Translations under genes and position numbers: made by a program
Notes under the pieces: generated by a model
What the model saw: the letters and a program-made list of their open reading frames with translations, nothing else
What the model was told of the DNA's origin: nothing
Database searches by the model: none
Assembly: GCA_035491895.1 (NCBI GenBank)
Contig: DATJJY010000030.1
Location: 1 to 5,559, forward strand
DNA from: DASTHG01 sp035491895
Lineage (GTDB): Bacteria > Gemmatimonadota > Gemmatimonadetes > Gemmatimonadales > GWC2-71-9
DNA: 5,559 bases
Direction of reading: 5' to 3'
In this document: in pieces, positions 1-5,140 of the stretch
Numbering within the stretch: the stretch's first letter is position 1
How the letters are laid out: the number at the start of each line of letters is the position of its first letter

Positions 1-1
1 C

Positions 2-505
2 GACCTGCTCCGGGTCGTCCGTCTCGACGGTGCGTACTTCTACGCGGTGGAGGCGGCGGCGCCGTGGAGCGTCGAAACGGCGCCCGCGCGGGAGCTCACG
101 CCCCGCATCATGCCCGCTGCCGAGCACCTGATCTCGTACCACATCGTGACCGACGGCCACTGCTACGGCGGCCTGGCGGGCGAGGACCCCGTCGAGCTCG
201 TACGTGGTGACGCGATCGTCTTTCCCCAGGGCGACGCACACGTCATGTCGAGTGAGCGCGACAAACGTCCCGGAGCGGATGTACACCGCGTCTTCTCCAC
301 GGACGCTGCGGAAGGTGCCCACCAGAAGGACCTGGCTACGCAGGACAAGCACGACGCGAAGTATCTGAAGTACTGGGTCAACGAGCAGTCAGGCGATGTC
401 TTTTGCCTCGTCGAGGCTCCCACGAAGGAGGCGGCGATCCGCGTGCACCAGGAGGCGCACGGACTGCTTGCCGATGAGATCGTCGAGGTGGTGGAGGGCT
501 TGTAG
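2..505 (+). CDS. Sensor cupin (AraC_binding/Cupin_6 type) fused to DUF4242 domain, 5' partial
   Basis: The frame is open from base 2, so the gene begins left of the window; the GTG at 47 lies inside the cupin and is not the start. The visible 167 residues begin DLLRVVRLDGAYF, close to the usual N-terminus of Cupin_6 domains, so probably only some ten residues are missing. The cupin part (about 1-90) shows PWSVE, an AEHLISYH strand and the turn GDAIVFPQGDAHVMSS. Instead of the AraC helix-turn-helix, about residue 92 onward (from DVHR) resembles DUF4242, the SCO4226-like nickel-binding family: AHQKDLATQ, YLKYWV, DVFCLVEAP, VHQEAHGLLADEI. The protein should therefore be a small cytosolic ligand- or metal-binding protein, not a transcription factor. 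Domain assignment is from memory of family patterns; ligand and metal are unknown. A DoxX gene follows 53 bases downstream on the same strand. Confidence 0.8.
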   Translation, partial: DLLRVVRLDGAYFYAVEAAAPWSVETAPARELTPRIMPAAEHLISYHIVTDGHCYGGLAGEDPVELVRGDAIVFPQGDAHVMSSERDKRPGADVHRVFSTDAAEGAHQKDLATQDKHDAKYLKYWVNEQSGDVFCLVEAPTKEAAIRVHQEAHGLLADEIVEVVEGL

Positions 506-528
506 CGGCAGCCGTCCGCGAGCGTTAT

Positions 529-557
529 GGTGCCTCCCTGAACTCGGGGAGGTCACC
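529..557 (+). promoter_or_regulatory. Hairpin sequestering the doxX-like ribosome binding site
   Basis: The arm GGTGCCTCCC (529-538) pairs fully with GGGAGG-T-CACC (547-557), giving ten pairs with a single bulged T at 553 and an eight-base loop (539-546). The 3' arm contains the Shine-Dalgarno of the gene starting at 559, so folding would hide it. The structure is read directly from the sequence. A regulatory role, such as blocking translation of read-through transcripts or a conditional switch, is inference. Confidence 0.6.
546..552 (+). promoter_or_regulatory. Shine-Dalgarno for the DoxX-family gene
   Basis: GGGGAGG lies six bases before the ATG at 559. It is the best ribosome binding site in the window and fixes the start of the DoxX-family gene. 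It is buried in the 529-557 hairpin. Confidence 0.8.
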
Positions 558-558
558 T

Positions 559-951
559 ATGAACGTCTGGGTCGTGCTGGATTGGGTCGGGAGGATCGGC
601 GCCTCGTTGATGTTCATCGACAAGGGGATCGCGCACCTGCGCAAGCGCGTTGTGCTGACCGCCTACGCCCAGGCGAAACACGTTCCCGCGCCCGAGCTCG
701 CGGTGATCGTCACCGGTCTCATGATGCTCGCCGGGTCCGCGCTCATGGTGAGCAACTGGCATCCCCACTGGGGCGCCGCGCTGTGGATCCTGTTTCTCGT
801 GCCGGTGGCGGTGATGATGCACAATTACTGGACTGAAACGGATGCGACGGCCCGGGCAGGTCAACGCGTCCAGTTCTGGAAAAACATGACGCTCGCGATC
901 GTCCTGGGTCTCTACATCATCCAGGGCCATCTCTACACGCGAGCGCATTAG
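559..951 (+). CDS. DoxX-family integral membrane protein
   Basis: This 130-residue protein has the size and layout of DoxX-family proteins. Four hydrophobic segments lie at about 4-24, 47-65, 72-90 and 108-123. Family-type landmarks are GRIGASLMFIDKGIAH (11-26), AYAQAKHVPAP (35-45), a TGLMMLAGSALM helix, HNYW (88-91) near the third helix, and FWKN (106-109) opening the last helix. DoxX proteins are inner-membrane proteins, some tied to redox or oxidative-stress complexes; no specific activity can be read here. The ATG start has a strong Shine-Dalgarno. The gene may be co-transcribed with the cupin-DUF4242 gene 53 bases upstream, but its ribosome binding site would be masked in that longer transcript. 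Its TAG stop (949-951) overlaps the stop of the convergent lipoprotein gene, leaving no room for a separate terminator. Confidence 0.85.
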   Translation: MNVWVVLDWVGRIGASLMFIDKGIAHLRKRVVLTAYAQAKHVPAPELAVIVTGLMMLAGSALMVSNWHPHWGAALWILFLVPVAVMMHNYWTETDATARAGQRVQFWKNMTLAIVLGLYIIQGHLYTRAH

Positions 952-954
952 CGC
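943..954. other. Small hairpin over the overlapping convergent stop codons
   Basis: GCGC-ATTA-GCGC forms a four-pair stem. Its ATTA loop contains the TAA stop of the minus-strand gene and most of the TAG stop of the plus-strand gene. There is no T-tract, so it is too weak to call a terminator alone. Confidence 0.3.
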
Positions 955-1676
955 GGCACGAGAATCACCGATTTCACCCGCAGGTCCGGCGGGAACGGCG
1001 GCTCGCCGAGCGAGCCGCACTCCCGCCTCGCGCCGGGCGGATACTCCATATGGAAGGCGAGCCCGGGCTGGGGATCGAACCAGATCCGGAATTCGCAGTC
1101 GGACTCCGACGACTCGAAGCGTCCATACGCCGCCTCGAGTTGCGCCAGCGTCGACCCCACCCCCAGCCCTTCCGCCGTCCGCGGTCCCGGCTCTGTGACC
1201 TCCACTTTGCTCAACGTCGCCGACTCCAGCGAATCACTCGCGAGCGCGGTGACGGTCGCACCCCCGACCCGCGCCGCCAGCGACGGCACGGGATACCCGT
1301 CCGAGATCCCGACCCAGCCGTAGAGCAGCTTGGGGCACGCCCGCTTGAGCTGGGCGATCGTCTCGCCCAGGTGAAAGGGGCCGATGGAATCGCCGGTGAT
1401 GCGCGTGGCCCCGCCGCCGCAGGCGGGGATCGCTGCGCGGTCCCGCGCCAGCTCACGCTTGAAACGCACCGTATCGCGATCCAACGGAAACGCGGCGAGC
1501 GGCCCGGGTGGCCGTTCTCCCGGCGGTGCGGGCGGTAGGAGAGCTCCATGCGTCGTATCGGCGGGAGAGGCGTGTAGCGGGGCCGGCGTGGAATCTGGAG
1601 GCGGCGTGCGTCCGGCCGCGCGCTCCCGGCACGCCAGGGCCAGGCTCCCCGTGAGCAGCATCGCCACGAATCGCAT
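948..1676 (-). CDS. Predicted lipoprotein with tandem GxxLGxT-type motif, family unrecognised
   Basis: I chose the ATG at 1676 because the 242-residue product then opens with a lipoprotein signal: MRFVAMLLTGSLALAC, with Cys16 fitting the lipobox. An in-frame ATG at 1736 overlaps the upstream stop as ATGA, but would add a 20-residue extension before the signal and lacks a Shine-Dalgarno. A Pro/Ala/Thr-rich linker (about 23-62) leads to a globular domain. That domain holds two similar segments, IGPFHLGETIAQLKRA (98-113) and GLGVGSTLAQLEAA (170-183), suggesting an internal duplication. Four further cysteines (86, 114, 194, 220) could form disulfides. Non-acidic residues after Cys16 (Arg-Glu-Arg) would favour outer-membrane targeting by the +2 rule, which is only a guide. 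No enzyme motif is visible. It is the third gene of the minus-strand cluster, 56 bases after the TPR gene. Confidence 0.75.
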   Translation of the reverse strand: MRFVAMLLTGSLALACRERAAGRTPPPDSTPAPLHASPADTTHGALLPPAPPGERPPGPLAAFPLDRDTVRFKRELARDRAAIPACGGGATRITGDSIGPFHLGETIAQLKRACPKLLYGWVGISDGYPVPSLAARVGGATVTALASDSLESATLSKVEVTEPGPRTAEGLGVGSTLAQLEAAYGRFESSESDCEFRIWFDPQPGLAFHMEYPPGARRECGSLGEPPFPPDLRVKSVILVPR

Positions 1677-1707
1677 ACCCGAAATATGCCCAATCCCACT
1701 CGCCACG

Positions 1708-1730
1708 GGCGCCCCGGAGACCGGTGCGCC
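1708..1730 (-). other. GC-rich intercistronic hairpin
   Basis: On the minus-strand RNA, GGCGC-A-CCGG (1730-1721) faces CCGG-G-GCGCC (1717-1708) across a TCT loop: nine GC pairs with one A-G mismatch. It begins two bases after the TPR gene's TGA and ends 31 bases before the lipoprotein ATG. No T-run follows, so it is not a typical intrinsic terminator. It could instead act as a 3'-end stabiliser or partial attenuator between the two genes. Confidence 0.55.
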
Positions 1731-1732
1731 GT

Positions 1733-3019
1733 TCATTTGGATGGGGCGTGGAGCGTCGCGAACCGGGGATGTGCGCGCAGCGGGTCGAGGTCGGAGTCGT
1801 GCGCGATCCAATCCCAGTGGCCGAACCCGTTTTGGACGGCGCGCTCGAGGCAATCGATGGCCGAGTCGTGCAGGCCGAGCAGGGCGTACACGCACGCCAC
1901 GTTGTACAGCACCGCGGAATCGTCGGGCTCCATCGCCACCGCGCGCTTGGCCCACTCGCGCGCCCGGCTGGAATCGCCGAGGCTCGAGAGACAGCTGGCG
2001 CCGAGGTAGAGCGCACGCTCGTCGTCGGGGACAAGCTTCAAGCGCTCGTCCGCCAGCTCGACCGCGCGGCGCTGCGCCTGGAGCGCCTGGTCCGGCTGCT
2101 CCAGGCTGACGTAGACGCTGGAGAGGAGGGCGGGTGTGGCGTAATCCTCGGGGCGGAGTCGCGTGGCGGATTCGAACCAGCGCGCCGCTTCCACGAGGCG
2201 CCCGACGGTGCGGCAGTGCCGCGCATACTGATAGTGCGCGTCGAAGTCATTCGGCTTCAGCTCGAGCGCGAGACGAAACGCCGCCTCGGCGTCGTCGTGC
2301 CGCTTGTTGAGCGACAGCGCGACACCGCGCGCCAGCTGCGACTCGGCGAGGCTGGGGGCGAGCTCGACGGCCCGGGCGCTCGAGCGCTCGGCGGCCGCCA
2401 GATTCTCGTCGTTCGAGCTCCAATACGCGAACAACATCGAGTGGGCGTTCGCCTTCCCGGCGTGCGCCAGCGCGAACGCCGGGTCCGCCTGGATGGCGTC
2501 GCCATACATCTCGATGGCGTACTCCTGATTGGTGCGGCGGATCTGGCCGGAGAGGTTGCGGGCCCGCAGGTAGGGATCGACGGCTTGGGCCCGGGCCGTC
2601 GGGATGTGATCCAGGGCGATGCGCTCGCGCTCGGTCGGCGCGACCTGCAGCGCCGCGAGCACCCGGGCGACGACGCCGTGCAGGCCTTGAAACAGCTCCT
2701 CCGGTTTGCGATCGATCAGCTCGGTCCAGTGCGCGCTGCCGTCCGCCGCGCGGACCAGCCGCGCCTGCACCCGGATCTGGCCGCCGAGTGCGGTGACGCT
2801 GCCGTCGAGGAGCGCCTGCACGTCGAGCAGGCGGCCCTGATCGGCGAGGCTCTGGTGGGCATACAGCGCAGCCGCCCTGCCGCGCGAGGCGACGCGCAGT
2901 GCCGCGACGCCGGTCAGCGCGCCGTGCAGGTATTCGGTGATGCCGTCGGCGAGATAGTCTTTTTCGGAGTCACCGCTCGCGTTGGCGAGCGGCTGCACCG
3001 CGATGGAGGCGCCGCTCAC
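1733..3019 (-). CDS. TolB-like domain plus TPR repeat protein
   Basis: The GTG at 3019 gives a 428-residue protein whose start overlaps the TGA of the upstream regulator gene (GTGA, 3019-3016). Frame openness further upstream is only a shadow of that gene. Residues 4-130 match the TolB-N-like module found in adenylate cyclase, winged-helix and kinase TPR proteins: SIAVQPLANASGD (5-17), DYLADGITEYL (21-31), LLDGSVTALGGQIRVQARLV, then a GSAHWTELIDR segment. About seven TPR-like helical pairs follow from 164, for example YAIEMYGDAIQADPAFALAHAG, AEAAFRLALELKPND, AREWAKRAVAMEPDD and SAIDCLERAVQNGF. The end, DLDPLRAHPRF, is typical of this family. There is no signal peptide, membrane helix, DNA-binding or catalytic domain, so a cytoplasmic scaffold role is inferred. 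Its likely partner is the coupled response regulator. Confidence 0.9.
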   Translation of the reverse strand: MSGASIAVQPLANASGDSEKDYLADGITEYLHGALTGVAALRVASRGRAAALYAHQSLADQGRLLDVQALLDGSVTALGGQIRVQARLVRAADGSAHWTELIDRKPEELFQGLHGVVARVLAALQVAPTERERIALDHIPTARAQAVDPYLRARNLSGQIRRTNQEYAIEMYGDAIQADPAFALAHAGKANAHSMLFAYWSSNDENLAAAERSSARAVELAPSLAESQLARGVALSLNKRHDDAEAAFRLALELKPNDFDAHYQYARHCRTVGRLVEAARWFESATRLRPEDYATPALLSSVYVSLEQPDQALQAQRRAVELADERLKLVPDDERALYLGASCLSSLGDSSRAREWAKRAVAMEPDDSAVLYNVACVYALLGLHDSAIDCLERAVQNGFGHWDWIAHDSDLDPLRAHPRFATLHAPSK

Positions 3020-3942
3020 TCGGGGCGGCGCCGGCCGGCGGGACCGGAACGGCGCTTGCGTCCACGCCGCCCGTCGTCCAACGCGCGCGCCATCAGATCC
3101 TCGATCGCACCGCTGGGATCGAATTCCGTGAACCCGAGATTCACTCTCAGCTGGTATTTGCGGATCGTGCGGTTGTTCCATTCCTGCACGTTGTACTGCA
3201 GCCGCGTCGCGATAATCGGCGCCTTGTCGCTCGTCGCGTCGACGGCCATGGCGGCGAACGAGCCGCCCTCGATACGCGCCAGGAGGTCGGAGTCGCGGAA
3301 GGAGCGTTTCAGGATCTCCGCCACGGCCCGCAGCACGGCGTCGCCCTCGTCGTAGCCGGCGGCGGTGTTGATGGCCTTGAGCGCGCCCACGTCCGCCGCG
3401 ACGATGAGGAACTGCCCCTTCTGCCGCTGCGCCCGCTTGATGTAAGGCTCGCCGAGGGTGACGAAGCCGCGACGGTTGTACAGCCCCGTCAGGCCGTCGA
3501 TGAAGGAGAGACTGCGCAGCGCCGTTTGCAGATTCGAGATGTGCACCGCCGAGCGGATCGCGCGGGCGAGGATCTCGGAGCCGATCTTGCCCTTCTGCAG
3601 GAAGTCCTGGGCGCCGGCTTGCAGCGATTGCGTCGCCAGCTCGTCCTCTCCCCGACCCGTGAGGGCGATGATGGGGATGTCCTCGTGGCGCTCGCGAATC
3701 CGGACCAGCGCTTCGAGGCCTCTGGCTTCGGGGAGCGACAGGTCGAGCAGCACGACGTCGACCTCGTTGGAATGCAAGTAATCCAGCCCCTCGGCCAGGC
3801 CGGTCACGTGGGTGAGGGAGTAGGGCTGCGATCCTGAAATCGCGGGGATGACCTCTCCCATCGTCTCCTGGAGCATCTGGGCGTGACGCGGGTTGTCCTC
3901 GATCAACAGGATGCGGATCGACTCGGTGCCGATATCCGCCAA
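3016..3942 (-). CDS. Response regulator with degenerate GGDEF domain
   Basis: The 308-residue product has a complete receiver domain (about 9-130). Acidic pocket Glu15-Asp16, phosphoacceptor Asp67 (VVLLDLSLP), Thr95 (IIALTG) and Lys117 (FLQKGK) are all present. A GGDEF-type domain follows, opened by DGLTGLYNRRGF (149-160) with ALKAIN and GYDEGDAVL (196-204). The signature is EGGSF (225-229) instead of GGDEF, and the metal-site DxD is DVG (184-186), so cyclase activity is unlikely. An inhibitory-site motif RDSD (216-219) sits exactly five residues before the signature, consistent with c-di-GMP binding. The C-terminal tail (291-308) is Arg-rich. The TTG start at 3942 has no clear Shine-Dalgarno; an in-frame CTG at 3975 does. 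The gene heads the minus-strand cluster and overlaps the TPR gene by four bases. No cognate histidine kinase is in view. Confidence 0.92.
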   Translation of the reverse strand: MADIGTESIRILLIEDNPRHAQMLQETMGEVIPAISGSQPYSLTHVTGLAEGLDYLHSNEVDVVLLDLSLPEARGLEALVRIRERHEDIPIIALTGRGEDELATQSLQAGAQDFLQKGKIGSEILARAIRSAVHISNLQTALRSLSFIDGLTGLYNRRGFVTLGEPYIKRAQRQKGQFLIVAADVGALKAINTAAGYDEGDAVLRAVAEILKRSFRDSDLLARIEGGSFAAMAVDATSDKAPIIATRLQYNVQEWNNRTIRKYQLRVNLGFTEFDPSGAIEDLMARALDDGRRGRKRRSGPAGRRRPE

Positions 3943-4028
3943 CGCCCGTGCCGCCCGGCCGGAAGTACGCGTCAGGATTCCTCCAGGGGATGTGGTCCGG
4001 CCTGCAACCTGCGGGTAATTTCCGGGTT
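3943..4028. promoter_or_regulatory. Divergent intergenic region between regulator and PD40-like lipoprotein genes
   Basis: These 86 bases should carry promoters for both directions. On the plus strand, TAATTT (4016-4021) ends seven bases before the lipoprotein ATG and could be a -10 box of a leaderless transcript; no good -35 is visible. A CCTGC-AA-CCTGC direct repeat lies at 4001-4012. On the minus strand the only strong feature is a GGAGG at 3984-3980. Confidence 0.4.
3980..3984 (-). promoter_or_regulatory. GGAGG, candidate Shine-Dalgarno for a CTG start of the regulator
   Basis: GGAGG on the minus strand is followed by AATC and an in-frame CTG at 3975-3973, which would lengthen the regulator by 11 residues. 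The spacing of four bases is short but workable. The TTG at 3942 has nothing comparable, so translation may begin at CTG. Confidence 0.35.
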
Positions 4029-5093
4029 ATGCCGCATCGGCGCCAGTCGCGAATCACCCGGATTGCGCTCCTCACGAGTACCGCGCTGACCGCCGGATGC
4101 ACGCACGCTTGGCCGTTCGATGCCGGGAGCCCCGACCGGCTCGGCCCCCGCTGGGAGGCGGTCCCACGGCGCCTCACCTTCAACCCCGGCGACGACCGCG
4201 ATCCCGCGGTGCGGGGCGGATCCATCACCTACAGCCGTCTCGATCCAGACGAACGCGGGGAGGAGCGCTGCCTCGCCACCATTCCCGTGGACGGCGGCAC
4301 GATCTCGGCGGAGACCTGTCCTGGACCTCCCGCGACGCCCGGCGACACGTTCGTCGATACCTGGGTGCGGCCATCGGTCTCCCTCGATGGGCGACAGGTC
4401 GCGTACATGTGGCAACAGGGGAGCATCATCAGCGTGCTCGGCTTCTGGTCGACCAGCGTCGTGGTGGCGCCGGCGTCCCAACCGGACGCGCGCGCACTAC
4501 GCTGGCCGATCGTATGGTCGGCGCCGAACGGCCGGATCGCCGACGCCGTCAGCGCCCTCAGCTGGGCGGACGACCACACGCTCCGGTTTCTGATCGGCTA
4601 CGAGTTCATCTTCAAGGTCAAAGGGGGCGGCCAGGCCCGCTACACCGACACGACGTTCGAGTCGTTCGCCCTGGCCCAGCTCGACGCCGCGACGGGCGCG
4701 TTCGCGATCGTCCCCGGCGGACGGGACGTCCTGGCATACGCACCAGCGCCGGACGGCGGGCTCTGGCTCGTGAAACACGGCGCCCCCGCTACGCTGTTGC
4801 ACCAGGCGCCCGGCGCCGACACGACGACCGTCGTGGGGACGTTCGCCGACTCGGTCCAGGTGCTCGTGAACGTCGCCGACGTGCCCGTGGCGATCACCGC
4901 TGCCTCGGACTCGAGCGTCGTCTGGCTCGTCCCCGGCGATTCGGTACCGCACGAGCTCGTGGTGGGATCGGGGGTGGGGCCGGTCACGGATATCGCGCCC
5001 GTGCCCGGGACGCGGCGGTTCGTGGCGGTGGTGGAGCGGGGGAGGGACCTCTTCGGGGATCCGGCGAACCTCTGGTTGTACGAGCTGCCCTGA
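4029..5093 (+). CDS. Predicted lipoprotein, TolB/PD40-like beta-propeller
   Basis: The ATG at 4029 gives 354 residues beginning with a classic lipoprotein signal: basic n-region MPHRRQSRITR, hydrophobic core, and lipobox LTAGC with Cys24. In-frame starts upstream (3948, 3990) would bury this signal in a longer N-terminus. The mature part is rich in strands and contains PD40/TolB-type blade features: RRLTFNPGDDRDPAV then ITYSR (47-70), RPSVSLDGRQVAYMW (114-128), ALSWADDHTLRFLIG (176-190), LAYAPAPDGGLWLVKHG and ITDIAP-like repeats toward the end, closing with NLWLYELP. These domains usually mediate protein binding at the cell envelope. No catalytic motif is seen, and the repeats are diverged, so the fold call is moderate. 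It is divergent from the regulator gene, and its end lies 40 bases from the convergent CMD-like gene. Confidence 0.7.
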   Translation: MPHRRQSRITRIALLTSTALTAGCTHAWPFDAGSPDRLGPRWEAVPRRLTFNPGDDRDPAVRGGSITYSRLDPDERGEERCLATIPVDGGTISAETCPGPPATPGDTFVDTWVRPSVSLDGRQVAYMWQQGSIISVLGFWSTSVVVAPASQPDARALRWPIVWSAPNGRIADAVSALSWADDHTLRFLIGYEFIFKVKGGGQARYTDTTFESFALAQLDAATGAFAIVPGGRDVLAYAPAPDGGLWLVKHGAPATLLHQAPGADTTTVVGTFADSVQVLVNVADVPVAITAASDSSVVWLVPGDSVPHELVVGSGVGPVTDIAPVPGTRRFVAVVERGRDLFGDPANLWLYELP

Positions 5094-5097
5094 CGTT

Positions 5098-5111
5098 CGT
5101 CCTTAAGGACG
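5098..5111. terminator. Palindromic hairpin between convergent genes (weak terminator candidate)
   Basis: CGTCCTTAAGGACG is a perfect 14-base palindrome starting five bases after the lipoprotein stop. As RNA from either strand it folds into a five-pair stem with a TTAA loop. The downstream sequence (CGTGGTTTGG) lacks a real T-tract, so its role as a terminator is uncertain. Confidence 0.35.
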
Positions 5112-5128
5112 CGTGGTTTGGCGAGCCG

Positions 5129-5140
5129 GCCCTTTAGGGC
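5129..5140. terminator. Second small hairpin overlapping the CMD-like stop codon
   Basis: GCCC-TTTA-GGGC forms a four-pair stem whose loop contains the TAA stop (5136-5134) of the minus-strand gene. It resembles the 5098-5111 hairpin in layout (CC-TTAA-GG against CC-TTTA-GG) and has no T-tract. Confidence 0.25.

Noticed and set aside
500..531. Promoter TTGTAG (500-505) with TATGGT (526-531) before the DoxX-family gene
   Set aside because: The spacer would be 20 bases and the -35 match is poor, so I did not list it as a promoter; only TATGGT is mentioned as a possible -10.
553..1020. Minus-strand open frame of 155 codons over the DoxX-family gene
   Set aside because: His/Arg-rich shadow of a gene with clear membrane helices and a strong Shine-Dalgarno.
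1677..1955. N-terminal extension of the 948-1676 lipoprotein frame up to 1955
   Set aside because: It overlaps the end of the TPR gene, is Arg/Pro-rich, and would bury the lipoprotein signal peptide.
3022..3035. Programmed -1 frameshift joining regulator and TPR genes
   Set aside because: No slippery heptamer or following pseudoknot is evident; the GTGA overlap explains the arrangement more simply.
1724..3355. Long plus-strand open frame (543 codons)
   Set aside because: It is antisense to the TPR gene and the regulator's end. The translation is Arg/Gly/Val-rich without a recognisable domain, as expected for GC-rich codon bias.
3020..4228. Upstream 403 codons of the open frame that contains the TPR gene, giving an apparent 831-residue protein
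   Set aside because: This stretch is low-complexity Arg/Pro/Gly-rich and lies wholly over the clearly homologous receiver-GGDEF gene in another frame. The TolB-like homology begins at the GTG at 3019.
4097..5137. Plus-strand open frame of 346 codons, and minus-strand frames at 3972-4481 and 4497-4952
   Set aside because: All overlap the PD40-like lipoprotein gene, are Arg-rich and show no domain pattern; the lipoprotein frame has a signal peptide and strand-rich repeats.
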